A stretch of 64,000 nt of DNA, from positions 35,551,843 through 35,615,842 of the forward strand of contig NC_132896.1 in NCBI RefSeq assembly GCF_030463535.1, given 5' to 3'. How positions within the stretch are numbered: the first letter of the stretch is position 1; every line of letters begins with the position of its first letter. The notes below the pieces were generated by a model, which searched no databases, was not told where the DNA came from, and was given only the letters and a program-made list of their open reading frames with translations. Origin of the DNA: Salminus brasiliensis (taxonomy: Eukaryota > Chordata > Actinopteri > Characiformes > Bryconidae). Below are positions 43,701-64,000 of the stretch, in pieces. Made by a program: the position numbers and the translations under genes.

Positions 43701-44330
43701 AAAGTGGCCAGTGAGTGGAAGCAGAAGGTAGGTGTTTCTAATAAAGTGGCCAGTGAGTGGAAGCACAAGGTAGGGGTTTCTAATAAAGTGGCCAGTGAGT
43801 GGAAGCAGAAGGTAGGTGTTTCTAATAAAGTGGCCAGTGAGTGGAAGCAGAAGGTAGGTGTTTCTAATAAAGTGGCCAGTGAGTGGAAGCAGAAGGTAGG
43901 TGTTTCTAATAAAGTGGCCAGTGAGTGGAAGCAGAAGGTAGGTGTTTCTAATAAAGTGGCCAGTGAGTGGAAGCAGAAGGTAGGTGTTTCTAATAAAGTG
44001 GCCAGTGAGTGGAAGCAGAAGGTAGGTGTTTCTAATAAAGTGGCCAGTGAGTGGAAGCAGAAGGCACGTCTCGACCAGTCCTTAAACTCACATGACTGTC
44101 ACAGTCAGTCACGTGGAGCAAGCGCCTGTAACTCTACCTGTACAGGTGTGCTGGAGTGGGCCTACCTGTAAACGGCTCCATGCCTGAATGTCTGCCTCTC
44201 CGTTTGAGGTCCGTCTGAAAGGTGGTCCCTGAGTGAGACCCTCAGACACGTCCAGTAACTCTGCGCTGGAGAAGTGAAGCAGCAGAATCAGGCAGGATAA
44301 TAAAACAGCGAGCGCTTCTGCATGAGCCAT
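34544..44330 (-). CDS. ctso: Cathepsin O (complete, 8 exons)
   Basis: Exons in coding order: 44330-44166, 41865-41757, 40671-40532, 40438-40271, 40135-40014, 37674-37511, 35538-35446, 34578-34544; 996 bases, 331 residues plus stop, all phases agreeing. Papain-family (C1A) lysosomal cysteine protease. Residues 1-24 are a signal peptide (VLLSCLILLLHFSSA). The I29 propeptide includes YGLNQFSHLSPQQFR. The mature enzyme starts near ARFDWRKHKAIGPVQNQG. Catalytic triad: Cys142 (CGGCWAFS), His279 (GHANHAVLI) and Asn299 (RNSWG). QDYLGGVIQHHCSSG and DLSVQQVIDCSYKNGGCNGG are cathepsin O features that separate it from cathepsins L, K and S. Human CTSO is 321 residues. Lies tail-to-tail with tdo2, its neighbour in human too. 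Confidence 0.95.
35446..35538 (-). CDS. ctso: ctso exon 7: active-site asparagine
   Basis: Acceptor gattctcag and donor gtaagt. Encodes GEVPFWIVRNSWGKSWGDEG, then YAYVKMGEDMC; Asn299 is in RNSWG. Too short for a long open frame, found by homology and phase. Confidence 0.93.
35540..35600. repeat. Retroelement-tail-like repeat with (AATCAG)n
   Basis: gaatcagaatcagaatcaga followed by tctctttatttcaccaagta, a string common at fish LINE 3' ends. It abuts the ctso exon 7 acceptor. Confidence 0.5.
37511..37674 (-). CDS. ctso: ctso exon 6: active-site histidine
   Basis: Acceptor ttgcag directly after a long (TG)n tract on the coding strand; donor gtatat. Encodes SGQEEQMKERLVDWGPLVVI, DATSWQDYLGGVIQHH and GHANHAVLIIGYDTT with His279. 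Confidence 0.95.
37681..37728 (-). repeat. (TG)n tract forming the ctso exon 6 acceptor
   Basis: (CA)n on the + strand; on the coding strand TG units with one CG interruption run to ttgcag at the acceptor. Confidence 0.97.
38796..39030 (-). mobile_element. tRNA-derived SINE copy
   Basis: On the - strand: head with box A-like gtgcaacagata, box B gggttcgattcc (38952-38941), a body with ccaataagagtccttgggca, and a tail with cgttctggataagagcgtcg and catttaaatgtaatgt-like end. A second copy is at 60558. Lies in ctso intron 5 or 6 sequence. Confidence 0.75.
39645..39970. mobile_element. MITE family copy with both ends
   Basis: Ends tatatgtccaaatgttagtg and, inverted, cactaaatggactaaagtat. Interior blocks tgtgcaaatgcacacac, ctgccaatagaataggac and gaggggtataaagcccccca are intact. 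Confidence 0.7.
40014..40135 (-). CDS. ctso: ctso exon 5
   Basis: Acceptor ctctccag and donor gtacag. Encodes TKEKLVNETEYPYKAETGLC, then QVFPQFYGGVSVKDYAAFDF, phase 2 out. Confidence 0.94.
40271..40438 (-). CDS. ctso: ctso exon 4: active-site cysteine
   Basis: Acceptor ttgctgcag and donor gtgctg; 56 codons. Begins CGGCWAFSVVAAIEAVCVKD; the nucleophile Cys142 is codon 40429-40427. Ends with GGCNGGSTVAALEWLKQ. Confidence 0.96.
40532..40671 (-). CDS. ctso: ctso exon 3: propeptide-mature junction
   Basis: Acceptor tttctcag and donor gtacgt. Encodes DIYLHAWPEVTPKYNLTRNS, then YPARFDWRKHKAIGPVQNQG; the mature enzyme begins around ARFDW. Confidence 0.94.
40690..41738 (+). repeat. 59-base minisatellite (about 17 copies)
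   Basis: Period 59; unit contains gaaactgtactatagtgaaa and actcaattaaagagct. Fills nearly all of ctso intron 2, between exons 40671 and 41757. Copies are over 95% alike by eye. Confidence 0.96.
41757..41865 (-). CDS. ctso: ctso exon 2: propeptide (I29)
   Basis: Acceptor gttaatcag and donor gtgact. Encodes ASVKRQAFLNSHYKDYKQPA, then KYGLNQFSHLSPQQFR. The pattern is that of the cathepsin inhibitor propeptide. Confidence 0.92.
42380..44064 (+). repeat. 42-base minisatellite (about 40 copies)
   Basis: Unit ggtttctaataaagtggcca plus gtgagtggaagcacagggta, period 42. Two main subtypes (cacaggg and cagaagg) and tgtcc/tggcc variants are arranged in blocks. Sits wholly inside ctso intron 1. Since 42 is a multiple of three and the unit has no stop in several frames, it creates open frames of 589, 489 and 481 codons that are not genes. 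Confidence 0.97.
44166..44330 (-). CDS. ctso: ctso exon 1: signal peptide and propeptide start
   Basis: ATG at 44330-44328; encodes MAHAEALAVLLSCLILLLHF and SSAELLDVSEGL onward to AWSRLQ, donor gtaggc, phase 0. The hydrophobic stretch is a clear signal peptide. An ATG six bases inside is not in frame, so this start is preferred. Confidence 0.88.
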
Positions 44331-44640
44331 TCACCCTGCCCACACCTCACCAGACCCCTGCTGGCCTGCAGCTCCTCCACCATCCGCTCCACTTTCACTT
44401 TCCAGCGCTGCTGGCTCTCCACCTTTCAGCTGCGTGTGGGACCATAAAGTGCGTCATCGCCCCCTGGTGGCTGCAGCGCTATATTACCAAGTGTTGGCAC
44501 AAATCAAACAGCCCTGGGGGGCTCCGGTGCTGCCCATCCTTACCACCTGCTGTCGTCCCGTCAGGAAGTTCAGGATCCCGCTCCACAGGGAGCTGTTCAG
44601 ACCCAGATCCCAGAGCTCGATGTCAAGCCTTGGTTAGATA
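44331..44640. other. ctso 5' flank
   Basis: GC-richer than surroundings, no TATA box near the start codon, one CTCF-like site (44458-44476). Probable promoter region of ctso on the - strand. Confidence 0.4.
44440..44480 (-). promoter_or_regulatory. CTCF-like motif upstream of ctso
   Basis: On the - strand the segment 44476-44458 reads GCAGCCACCAGGGGGCGA, close to the vertebrate CTCF core (CCACCAGGGGGCG). It lies about 130 bases 5' of the ctso start codon, so it may be a promoter-proximal CTCF site. Pattern match only. Confidence 0.4.
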
Positions 44641-44757
44641 TCAGCTGGTTAGATAATAATCTGGTCAGGATAAAAGGACAGTATCTCAGAGTAGAACTCA
44701 GAGAGAGGACAGGTGGCACAAAACTCCTTCAGAGCACCCAGGCTTCTCTCTTTCGCT

Positions 44758-45450
44758 CTGAGATATATAGATATATACCCACTCTGAGATGTATAGATAT
44801 ATACCCACTCTGAGATATATAGATATATATACCCACTCTGAGATATATAGATATATACCCACTCTGAGATATATAGATATATATACCCACTCTGAGATAT
44901 ATACCCACTCTGAGATATATATACCCACTCTGAGATATATACCCACTCTGAGATATATAGATATATACCCACTCTGAGATATATACCCACTCTGAGATAT
45001 ATAGATATATACCCACTCTGAGATATATACCCACTCTGAGATATATAGATATATACCCACTCTGAGATATATAGATATATACCCACTCTGAGATATATAC
45101 CCACTCTGAGATATATAGATATATACCCACTCTGAGATATATACCCACTCTGAGATATATAGATATATACCCACTCTGAGATATATACCCACTCTGAGAT
45201 ATATATATATACCCACTCTGAGATATATATATACCCACTCTGAGATATATATATATACCCACTCTGAGATATATATACCCACTCTGAGATATATACCCAC
45301 TCTGAGATATATACCCACTCTGAGATATATATACCCACTCTGAGATATATACCCACTCTGAGATATATACCCACTCTGAGATATATATACCCACTCTGAG
45401 ATATATACCCACTCTGAGATATATACCCACTCTGAGATGTATAGATATAT
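44758..45450 (+). repeat. Variable-unit tandem repeat (cccactctgagatatata)
   Basis: The constant block cccactctgagatatat alternates with spacers of differing length (none, ata, agatatata). Unit sizes are about 18-28 bases. Produces three overlapping long frames on the - strand (EWVYIS-type), which are artefacts. About 430 bases upstream of ctso. Confidence 0.95.
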
Positions 45451-48015
45451 TCCCCTTCTGAGATAAAACCCTATCTTTATATCAAGGTATCACATGATAT
45501 GTATCTTTGTATCATGGTATTAAGTAGCAGATATCTATCTGTGTATAGAGGTATCATATATTGTGTATCGTTCTATATAGGTCTCAAATACTGCCCTTTG
45601 TAATCACTCTACTGTTGTGCCTGAGTATCAGGTATTGTGTGTGTGTGTGTGTGTCGTATTATCGTAGCTCAAGGGTAAATACAGTCAGCCGCCCCTCACA
45701 CTAGCGAGGGATCTTTCCTGAGTAGACAACCCAGCAGCTTGGTAATTCAGGTGGAAAAGAGCATCAGTTTAATGATGAATTTCACCACTAAACAAAAACA
45801 AGAGGCAGAGGCAATTATGACGAGTTTTAATGCTGAGGCAGAACGCAACACAGGTCATCCATTTCCACCACCAACACAAAGCAGGACCAGAGTCCAGCAC
45901 CAATCCTGGGCCACGGTTACTGCCCCCCACCTCCACCCCTCACCCCAACTGATTGTACATGTCTGGAGGGAAAAGGCTCAAGTGACCCAGAATCAGTACC
46001 CAACTGTGAGGCTGCCCTTCGTGATCACAGATCTTCACCTTCAAAATACAAAAAACAGAACACAAAGAGACTGAGGACAAGCAACGAGGTCCAGGAGAGA
46101 CAGACAGTGCTAAGAGGTCACTTGAGAGATATATACGGATGTATAGATATATATATGTAAATATATATATATATATATATGCAAATACTGGATATATTCA
46201 TATACAGTCTATGTCTAAAAGTATCCGTACAGCTGTTTACCCAACATATTTTCTTCTAAAATCAAGGGTCTCCCTTTCCTGCAGTAACAGCCTTTACTCT
46301 TCGGGAAAGACTTGGAACATTGCTGTGAGGACTGGATTGCTGACGGGATTCAGCCACGAGAGCATTCGTGAGGTCAGGTTGAGATGAGGCCTGCAGTTGT
46401 TTTTAATGTAAATGTAGGAAATATTGCCTACATTCCAGATGCTCTAGCCTGCTTTCACCTGCCAAGACTTTTTTTTTGGTTTGCAGTAAGCATCACAAAT
46501 GGAAGCCCATCTTCCCGAAGCTCCCAATGGAAGTCAAAGGAAAGTAGTCCCTCCAACTCATCCCAGGACTGTTAATCGTGGAGCTTTGTGAAATGAACTG
46601 TATTTAATGGAGCTTCATCACTCTCACAGCTCATCCCGAGACTTGTTTTCGAGATTCAGGAGCTTCGCCAATCCTGGACTTCACCAGGATGACCCTAAAG
46701 AAGGTCCTTCCTCCAGATAACCCCAAGACTTGTTCTCAGTGGAGCTTCATCACTGCAACTCATCCCGTAGATGTTTTCAGTGAAGGTCATCACCCCAACT
46801 CATCCCTTAGATGTTTTAATGGAGCTTCAGCACTTCAACTCATTCCAAAGATGCTTGTAATTAAGCTTTGCCACTCCTACTCATCCCATTTATGCTTTCA
46901 ATGGTGCTTCATGGCTCCAACTAATCCTAGGATGTTCTTAATGAAGATCATCGCGCCATCTCATTTCAAGAATGATCTTAATGGAGCGTAGTTTACCCAA
47001 CTCATATCACTGTGGTTTATCGCTCCAACTTATCCCAGAACAGCTCAGTGGATCTTCAGCGCTCCAACTCATCCCAAAGATGTTCGGAATAGAGCTTTGT
47101 GGATCTAAGCCAACAACCCAAGTGAGTTCACTGGAGCTCCACCACTTCAGAGAACCTACTCCCAACTACTGGGAGCTTTAGACCTCTCTAGGGTTGACCC
47201 TTGGCATTGCTCATGGTGGCCTCAGACTTCTCCAGAACGTCCCATCCTATCGCTACATCTTAATTTCTATGGAGATTATATGGCTGGACATTAATTTTAA
47301 CAATGGGTGTACCTTACAATAGCAGAATCCACTACTTAGAAGGGGTGTCAGGACACTTTTGGACATATAGTGTATACATTTGCCCCCCTTACAAGGGGCC
47401 GAGTAGTACTCGGTGTAGTTATTCCAGGCTTGTCGTTAGATACAGGTTTTAAACTTTTCTATGTACAGAGAAATACCCTTTTCTGTTCTACAAGGGAAGA
47501 AATGCTGATTTGTCAATAGAAGTTTCATTTCGAGTGCTAACCGGTCAGCACTGAGGGCAGCGAGCTGCATTCAGCTCACATGGAAGAAGAGTTCAGAGGC
47601 CTTTAGCTACAAAAGCGGCTCAAATGTCCGTCCACCAGTCCAGACTGTCCATCGGAGTCAAATAAGCATCTGGACATTAAAAACGATCAGTAGAGAACAT
47701 ACATGAAACAGGTTCGGTCAGACAGACAGACAGACAGACAGCATTGGAATTGAAAAGAGCAAAGAAACAAACCGACCCTCTGAAAAGAGAGTCTGAGAAT
47801 GTCAGAGAGAGAGAAAACAAGGTCTGGAAGTGTAGGGAGGGTTTTCGTGTCCAGCCCAAACCCTCTGGTCAGGGTAAAATCAGTAAAATCAGTCTCCATT
47901 GTCATTGTGGTCATTGTCCAAGCTTCTGTTTTCAATAGGAAAGTGTTGGCCCCCTCAGGCTGGGACTTGGGAGGGGCACGGGGATGGGGGGCACAGAGCA
48001 CGAGGAGGCGTGTTC
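45451..48015. other. ctso-rnf130 intergenic region, no gene found
   Basis: Holds the enlarged MITE, a (GACA)n patch (47717-47741) and otherwise unrecognised sequence. The several 60-110-codon frames show no family features. Confidence 0.55.
46200..47375. mobile_element. Enlarged MITE-related element with internal tandem repeat
   Basis: Left end cagtctatgtctaaaagtat and right end tgtcaggacacttttggaca resemble the inverted ends of the recurrent MITE. Shared blocks: tgctgtgaggactggattgc, gcattcgtgaggtcagg, ggagctccaccacttcagag. The middle (about 46530-47100) is a degenerate tandem of 'ccaactcatccc-a-gatgttt-aatggagcttc'. Lies between ctso and rnf130. Confidence 0.6.
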
Positions 48016-60096
<12,081 letters not shown>

Positions 60097-60557
60097 CTGG
60101 AAAACAAAGCACAGAGACCCGGCTAAGTGAAGCAAAACCTCGCGGGCTGAACCACCGGCAGGCAGGGTGGAGCGCGTCTGCTCTGGAGAGCGAGGCTGGT
60201 CAGACAGAAGCGGCTAACACAGGCTGGAGGAAGCAGCGGCAGGCCGAGGAGATGATGTAATCCCTGCTGTGTGGTAGCGTGGGTTGCTAAGCAACAGCCG
60301 TGTGACGGCATATGACTGGGGTCGACTGGGTCGGTGCCATTACAGCACTGTGTGCCCGAGAATAATCAAATAAGGAGAAGCAGAATGTAACTAAATATAT
60401 AAACTATCACACTAGTTACACGTTAACACAACAGCCACAAGGGAACAAGCTAGTCAGGGTGAGACACTATGGGTGTGTCCCAATTGTGCCCTAATTAGTA
60501 AAACTAGCTAGGTGATGAGAATGTAGAATGCAGTATAGATAAAAGTGTCAAAGTGGT

Positions 60558-60697
60558 GGTTGGTGTGGAGCAACAGATAACACCAGTCCCTGCCAGTGAG
60601 CTGTTAAACCATGTGGGAGACTGGGGTTCGATTCCCGGTCTGGGTGACTATGCTGCGCTACACCAATAAGAGTCCTTGGGCAAAAGACTCCTAACAA
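60558..60697 (+). mobile_element. tRNA-derived SINE copy, tail missing
   Basis: Same family as 38796-39030, forward: gtgtggagcaacagataaca (box A), gggttcgattcccggtctgg (box B), caccaataagagtccttggg. Ends at gactcctaac. Confidence 0.75.
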
Positions 60698-60904
60698 ATT
60701 ATTTTAACTAAATAACTAAAACAATACCAAATTAGGAGGGAGGAGCTACTTATGTCTGGACCAATTATTAGAAAAAATGGTGGATAACAATGAATAAAAA
60801 TTGTAGCAAGTGGTGGTACGAGAACTTGCAGTTATGTATGTTTGCACTTCCTGTTAGTACAAAACATATATTTAATATTGCCAAACCTGCACTACTAAGA
60901 TTAG

Positions 60905-61165
60905 GATATGAAATCAAATTTATTTTTATAGCTTTTTGTAACTGATGGCATCACAAAGCAGCTTTAAACAATCAATAAAAAGACAAGAAATCAACATGAA
61001 AACCTAAGACCCCCAGTGAGCAGCCAAAGACCCGAGTGCAGGAGAACCTCCCTCAGAGCTGGAAGAAGAAACCTTATGAGGAACCAAGACTCACAAGGAG
61101 GGACCCATCTATCCTACTGTGATCAGAACTATTTCTGGATTATTGATAAATGTCATCAAACCATC
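60905..61165 (+). repeat. Dispersed fish repeat
   Basis: Contains atcacaaagcagctttaaac, cctccctcagagctggaaga and aagactcacaaggagggacc, strings I recognise as very common in otophysan genomes. Class uncertain. The 60-codon frame inside is not a gene. Confidence 0.6.
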
Positions 61166-61199
61166 ATGACTCGTGTCCTGCTCAGGTGTGCAACATAAT

Positions 61200-64000
61200 C
61201 ACATCATCATAATATAATAATCACAATATTTATAATATAGTATAACTAATATAGAGTGAGTAATGAGAGCAATGGTGGTTAATGGTGGTAATATTAGTAG
61301 TGGCAGATGTTAACATGGTCATTGGGTATACAGTATAGACCTTATGCTGTTGGGACACTGCAGTTGATATGATGTTATTGCTCCAGAGCTTTTGGTGCTC
61401 CAAGGGTTAAAGGCCGGAGTCTGACTGAGTTTCAGAAAAGTTAAACGCTGCCAAAAGTTTCCGGGACAGATCCTTCACAGCTAATTAGAGCTGCAAAAAT
61501 CCAGAAGCCCAGCTCGAAAACTCCGAAGTCGGGGACTATTTTCTGTGTGACACAATTTCAGTTTCCCAACATAGATCATCCACAAGCTGCCCAGTATCCA
61601 GCAGCTCAGACACACTCATAAACCAGTCATAAGCCAGTCATAAACCAGTCATAATGACTTACAGCACAACGATGGCAGAGACTAAATGTATCTTTCCTAT
61701 AAATAACTTGAGTAGAGCTCCTTAACCACTACTGAAGCCCTGAGCAACATCTAGACCCACAGTGGAGATACTTCAGCCCTCCAGCACCTCTCAGCTCAGG
61801 AAGTGTTAGACTGCTGTCAGACAAAAGCAGTGATCTGCAGTAAAGCAGCTCCAGGAGCTGCACACCACCACCACCACCACACCATCAATCAGGCCCAGAG
61901 AAGAGAAACAGGTCATGGCTTTGGTCATGGCGAGCTTGACCTTGGGTGTCTGAATACTTTTGGACATGTGCTGTAGAAATGGATAGCGGTGCAGAGTCTA
62001 GCAAGTTCTGTCGCTTTGGATGCTGCTTAGCTTCAACTGTAGAGACAAAAGCTGAGTGCTGGGCAGAATTCAGGCCAGGAAACAGCACTAAGCAAAACAT
62101 TCACCTTGTTTCTGCTTTATAGTAGCCGATACCAGGGGACTTTGTGTGTGTGTGCGTATAATACACCCACAACAAACCCACAAACTGGAGTGCACAGAAT
62201 AAAGTACAAACTGCTCCTGTCTGATTCACGAAACCAAAAATCTAAATGAGCCGGGGTGAGCTCTCCTCGTAGGTGGAGTTTGGGGTAGAGCAGAGTTCAC
62301 AGTGAGGATAGCTCAGCTAAAGTACAGCTGCCAAACATGGAGGAAGTAGTTTCAAGGTAGACCTTCAACATAAACAATGAGAGACCAGAGTCTTGCTCTG
62401 TTGTTTTTTTTTTTTGATGGTAAGGGTTTCCGCCTTGCTCTCCTCCATGAAGATCAAGTGTGTGTCTCTGTCTGATGGTAGATGCTGTGGTGAGCTGTGG
62501 AGCTGCCTGTAGTCTTCTTCACTCATCCTGAGGTTCTGCTGCTGGGCTGAACTCGCTGGGACGGTCTGATCTGGCCATGTTGGTCAGCTGTTCCACTGGT
62601 AAATGATTTAGTGGATGTGGGGGACAGACTTTTTTTTCACAAGTACATTTCTAATAATCGTCTCCTATTAAAAGCTGTCAATCAATCGACTCCTAAGTGT
62701 AGCCCCGCCTTCTTACAACAGAGCAGAGTAGGAGTTAAAAACTGATTTCTGGGGGAAATAAAGAATGGGTTAGTATTAGCAGAGAGAACTAACTGCTGGA
62801 GAGACGGTTTACAGGAGGAAATTGAGATGGAAATGGGCGGAGTTAAGTCATTGAAACATATTGAGATGGGCGGGGCTACACATCATCCTGCAACCAGCCA
62901 GCAGAGGGGCTAGACCTGTGTTTGCTTCACTTTTGATAGACGTTGCGCTGCCCATGTAGTGTTGTAGCGTGTGCCCTGCCTGTGCTTCCAGCTCAACGGT
63001 TTATACATGGTTAGAGCTGAAGCTCAGCCTTGTTTTAATCTGGAGCTGAGATGTTCAGACTGCTGCGTGACTCTACATCTGACCTCAACCACAACAGCTT
63101 CCCCACTCCACCGGCACTAGCGAGCTGTTAGCAAGTGACGCCATCACGCCGCCCACCTTTCTGTCACGCTTGCTGATGTTCTTCCAGGAAGCATCTTTTC
63201 CTCTGGAAGCTATTTCTGTCACCTGGCCGTGTCCTGGTCAAGGTCGTCCTGTGGTGAGCGGTGTTGAGTTTCTAATGGCCCCTCTCAGCACAGCACCATC
63301 GACTGGGACCGTGTGTGTGTGTGTTGAGTCCCAGGAGCTCACACACACAGGGCTGCTAACGTCTCTTGGTCAGCCGATAAACAGCAGCTAGAAGGAGCAG
63401 CAGCATGTGATGGAGCTCCACCAAAAATAACACACCAGCACACAGAACGAGGAAGGAAGATCAGCTTCAGAGAGAACTCCACATGAAGAACAGCTGGAGT
63501 CAAAGAAACCCAACGGAAACACTCAGTTTACTCAGTGTCCTTTGTTCTACCTAGGTTCTGGATTGTGGATCATACCTTGAGCTTCATACTGGATATTAAT
63601 GATATTAGAACTTCATACTGGATATTAATGATATTAGAGCTTCATACTGGATATTAATGTTACTAGAATGTCATACTGGATATTAATGATATTAGAGCTT
63701 CATACTGGATATTAATGATATTAGAGCTTCATACTGGATATCAATGATATTAGAACATAATACAAAAGGATCAGTAAAGAATGTCATGATATTTTACTGT
63801 AACATTTATTTGCAGCCTTGCTTATCTTACCTAACCTATCTGTGAAAACACAAAGATCGGATCGGCATTGACCAATACTCAGCAGTCAGTGTTCGGCTTG
63901 GGCCATCCCTCCTAAACGCATTCTACCTCCCTGGTTAATTATGCAAACGGTTCATGTTAGGCTTTATGCCCTGTTAGCACCCCACCCTCCACCTCGCTCA
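61200..64000. other. rnf130 intron (right part), no exon found
   Basis: No RNF130 PA-domain or membrane-segment exon was seen on the - strand. Contains a short agctaaagtacagc... segment shared with 2830-2860 and the tandem repeat at 63576. Confidence 0.5.
63576..63760 (+). repeat. 29-base tandem repeat (about 6 copies)
   Basis: Unit gcttcatactggatattaat plus gatattaga, period 29 (63582, 63611). Confidence 0.93.

Noticed and set aside
42299-44171. Very long open frames (589, 489, 481 codons) on both strands
   Set aside because: They are products of a 42-base tandem repeat lying inside ctso intron 1, with no domain and equal openness on opposite strands.
44649-45430. Three overlapping frames of 206-241 codons on the - strand
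   Set aside because: All come from the cccactctgagatatat array; composition is repetitive EWVYIS-type only.
63170-63391. Possible upstream rnf130 or other exon
   Set aside because: Wrong strand for rnf130 and no recognisable domain.

Overview
The window is vertebrate nuclear DNA, almost certainly from a ray-finned fish. Exons are short and separated by GT-AG introns. The four recognisable genes are vertebrate families, and the non-coding DNA is packed with fish-type short interspersed elements, Tc1-like and MITE-like elements, microsatellites and at least ten minisatellite arrays. An ostariophysan (for example a characin or catfish relative) is my guess from the repeat families; it is not proven.

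Layout. (1) Positions 3754-21254, + strand: the 3' part of a teneurin gene, best matched to teneurin-3. It has eleven constitutive exons plus a 21-base microexon, covering the NHL beta-propeller, YD-repeat shell, Rhs core, Tox-GHH region and C-terminal peptide (about 1,570 residues). The 5' exons lie upstream of the window. (2) Positions 25755-33417, + strand: a complete tryptophan 2,3-dioxygenase gene (tdo2), 12 exons, 405 residues. (3) Positions 44330-34544, - strand: a complete cathepsin O gene (ctso), 8 exons, 331 residues, tail-to-tail with tdo2. (4) Positions 60096-48016, - strand: the 3' part of the goliath-family E3 ligase gene rnf130, with RING-H2 exons and two alternative C-terminal exons. 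The 5' exons lie beyond the right edge.

The genes do not form a pathway. They are a cell-surface adhesion receptor, a liver haem enzyme of the kynurenine route, a lysosomal cysteine protease and a membrane ubiquitin ligase. From general knowledge, tdo2 and ctso are neighbours in human 4q32, teneurin-3 is further along 4q, and RNF130 is on 5q, so the order mixes ancestral neighbours with a fish-specific junction.

The most unusual material is non-coding. A 51-base minisatellite family occurs as three arrays in both orientations. Minisatellites begin within about 25 bases of three teneurin donor sites. A nearly spacerless inverted repeat of about 470 bases, with a perfect 31-base core arm, lies in a tdo2 intron. 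(TG)n tracts stand in for the pyrimidine tract at acceptors in three different genes. A 42-base array in ctso intron 1 is open on both strands. Most long open frames in the window come from such repeats and are not genes.
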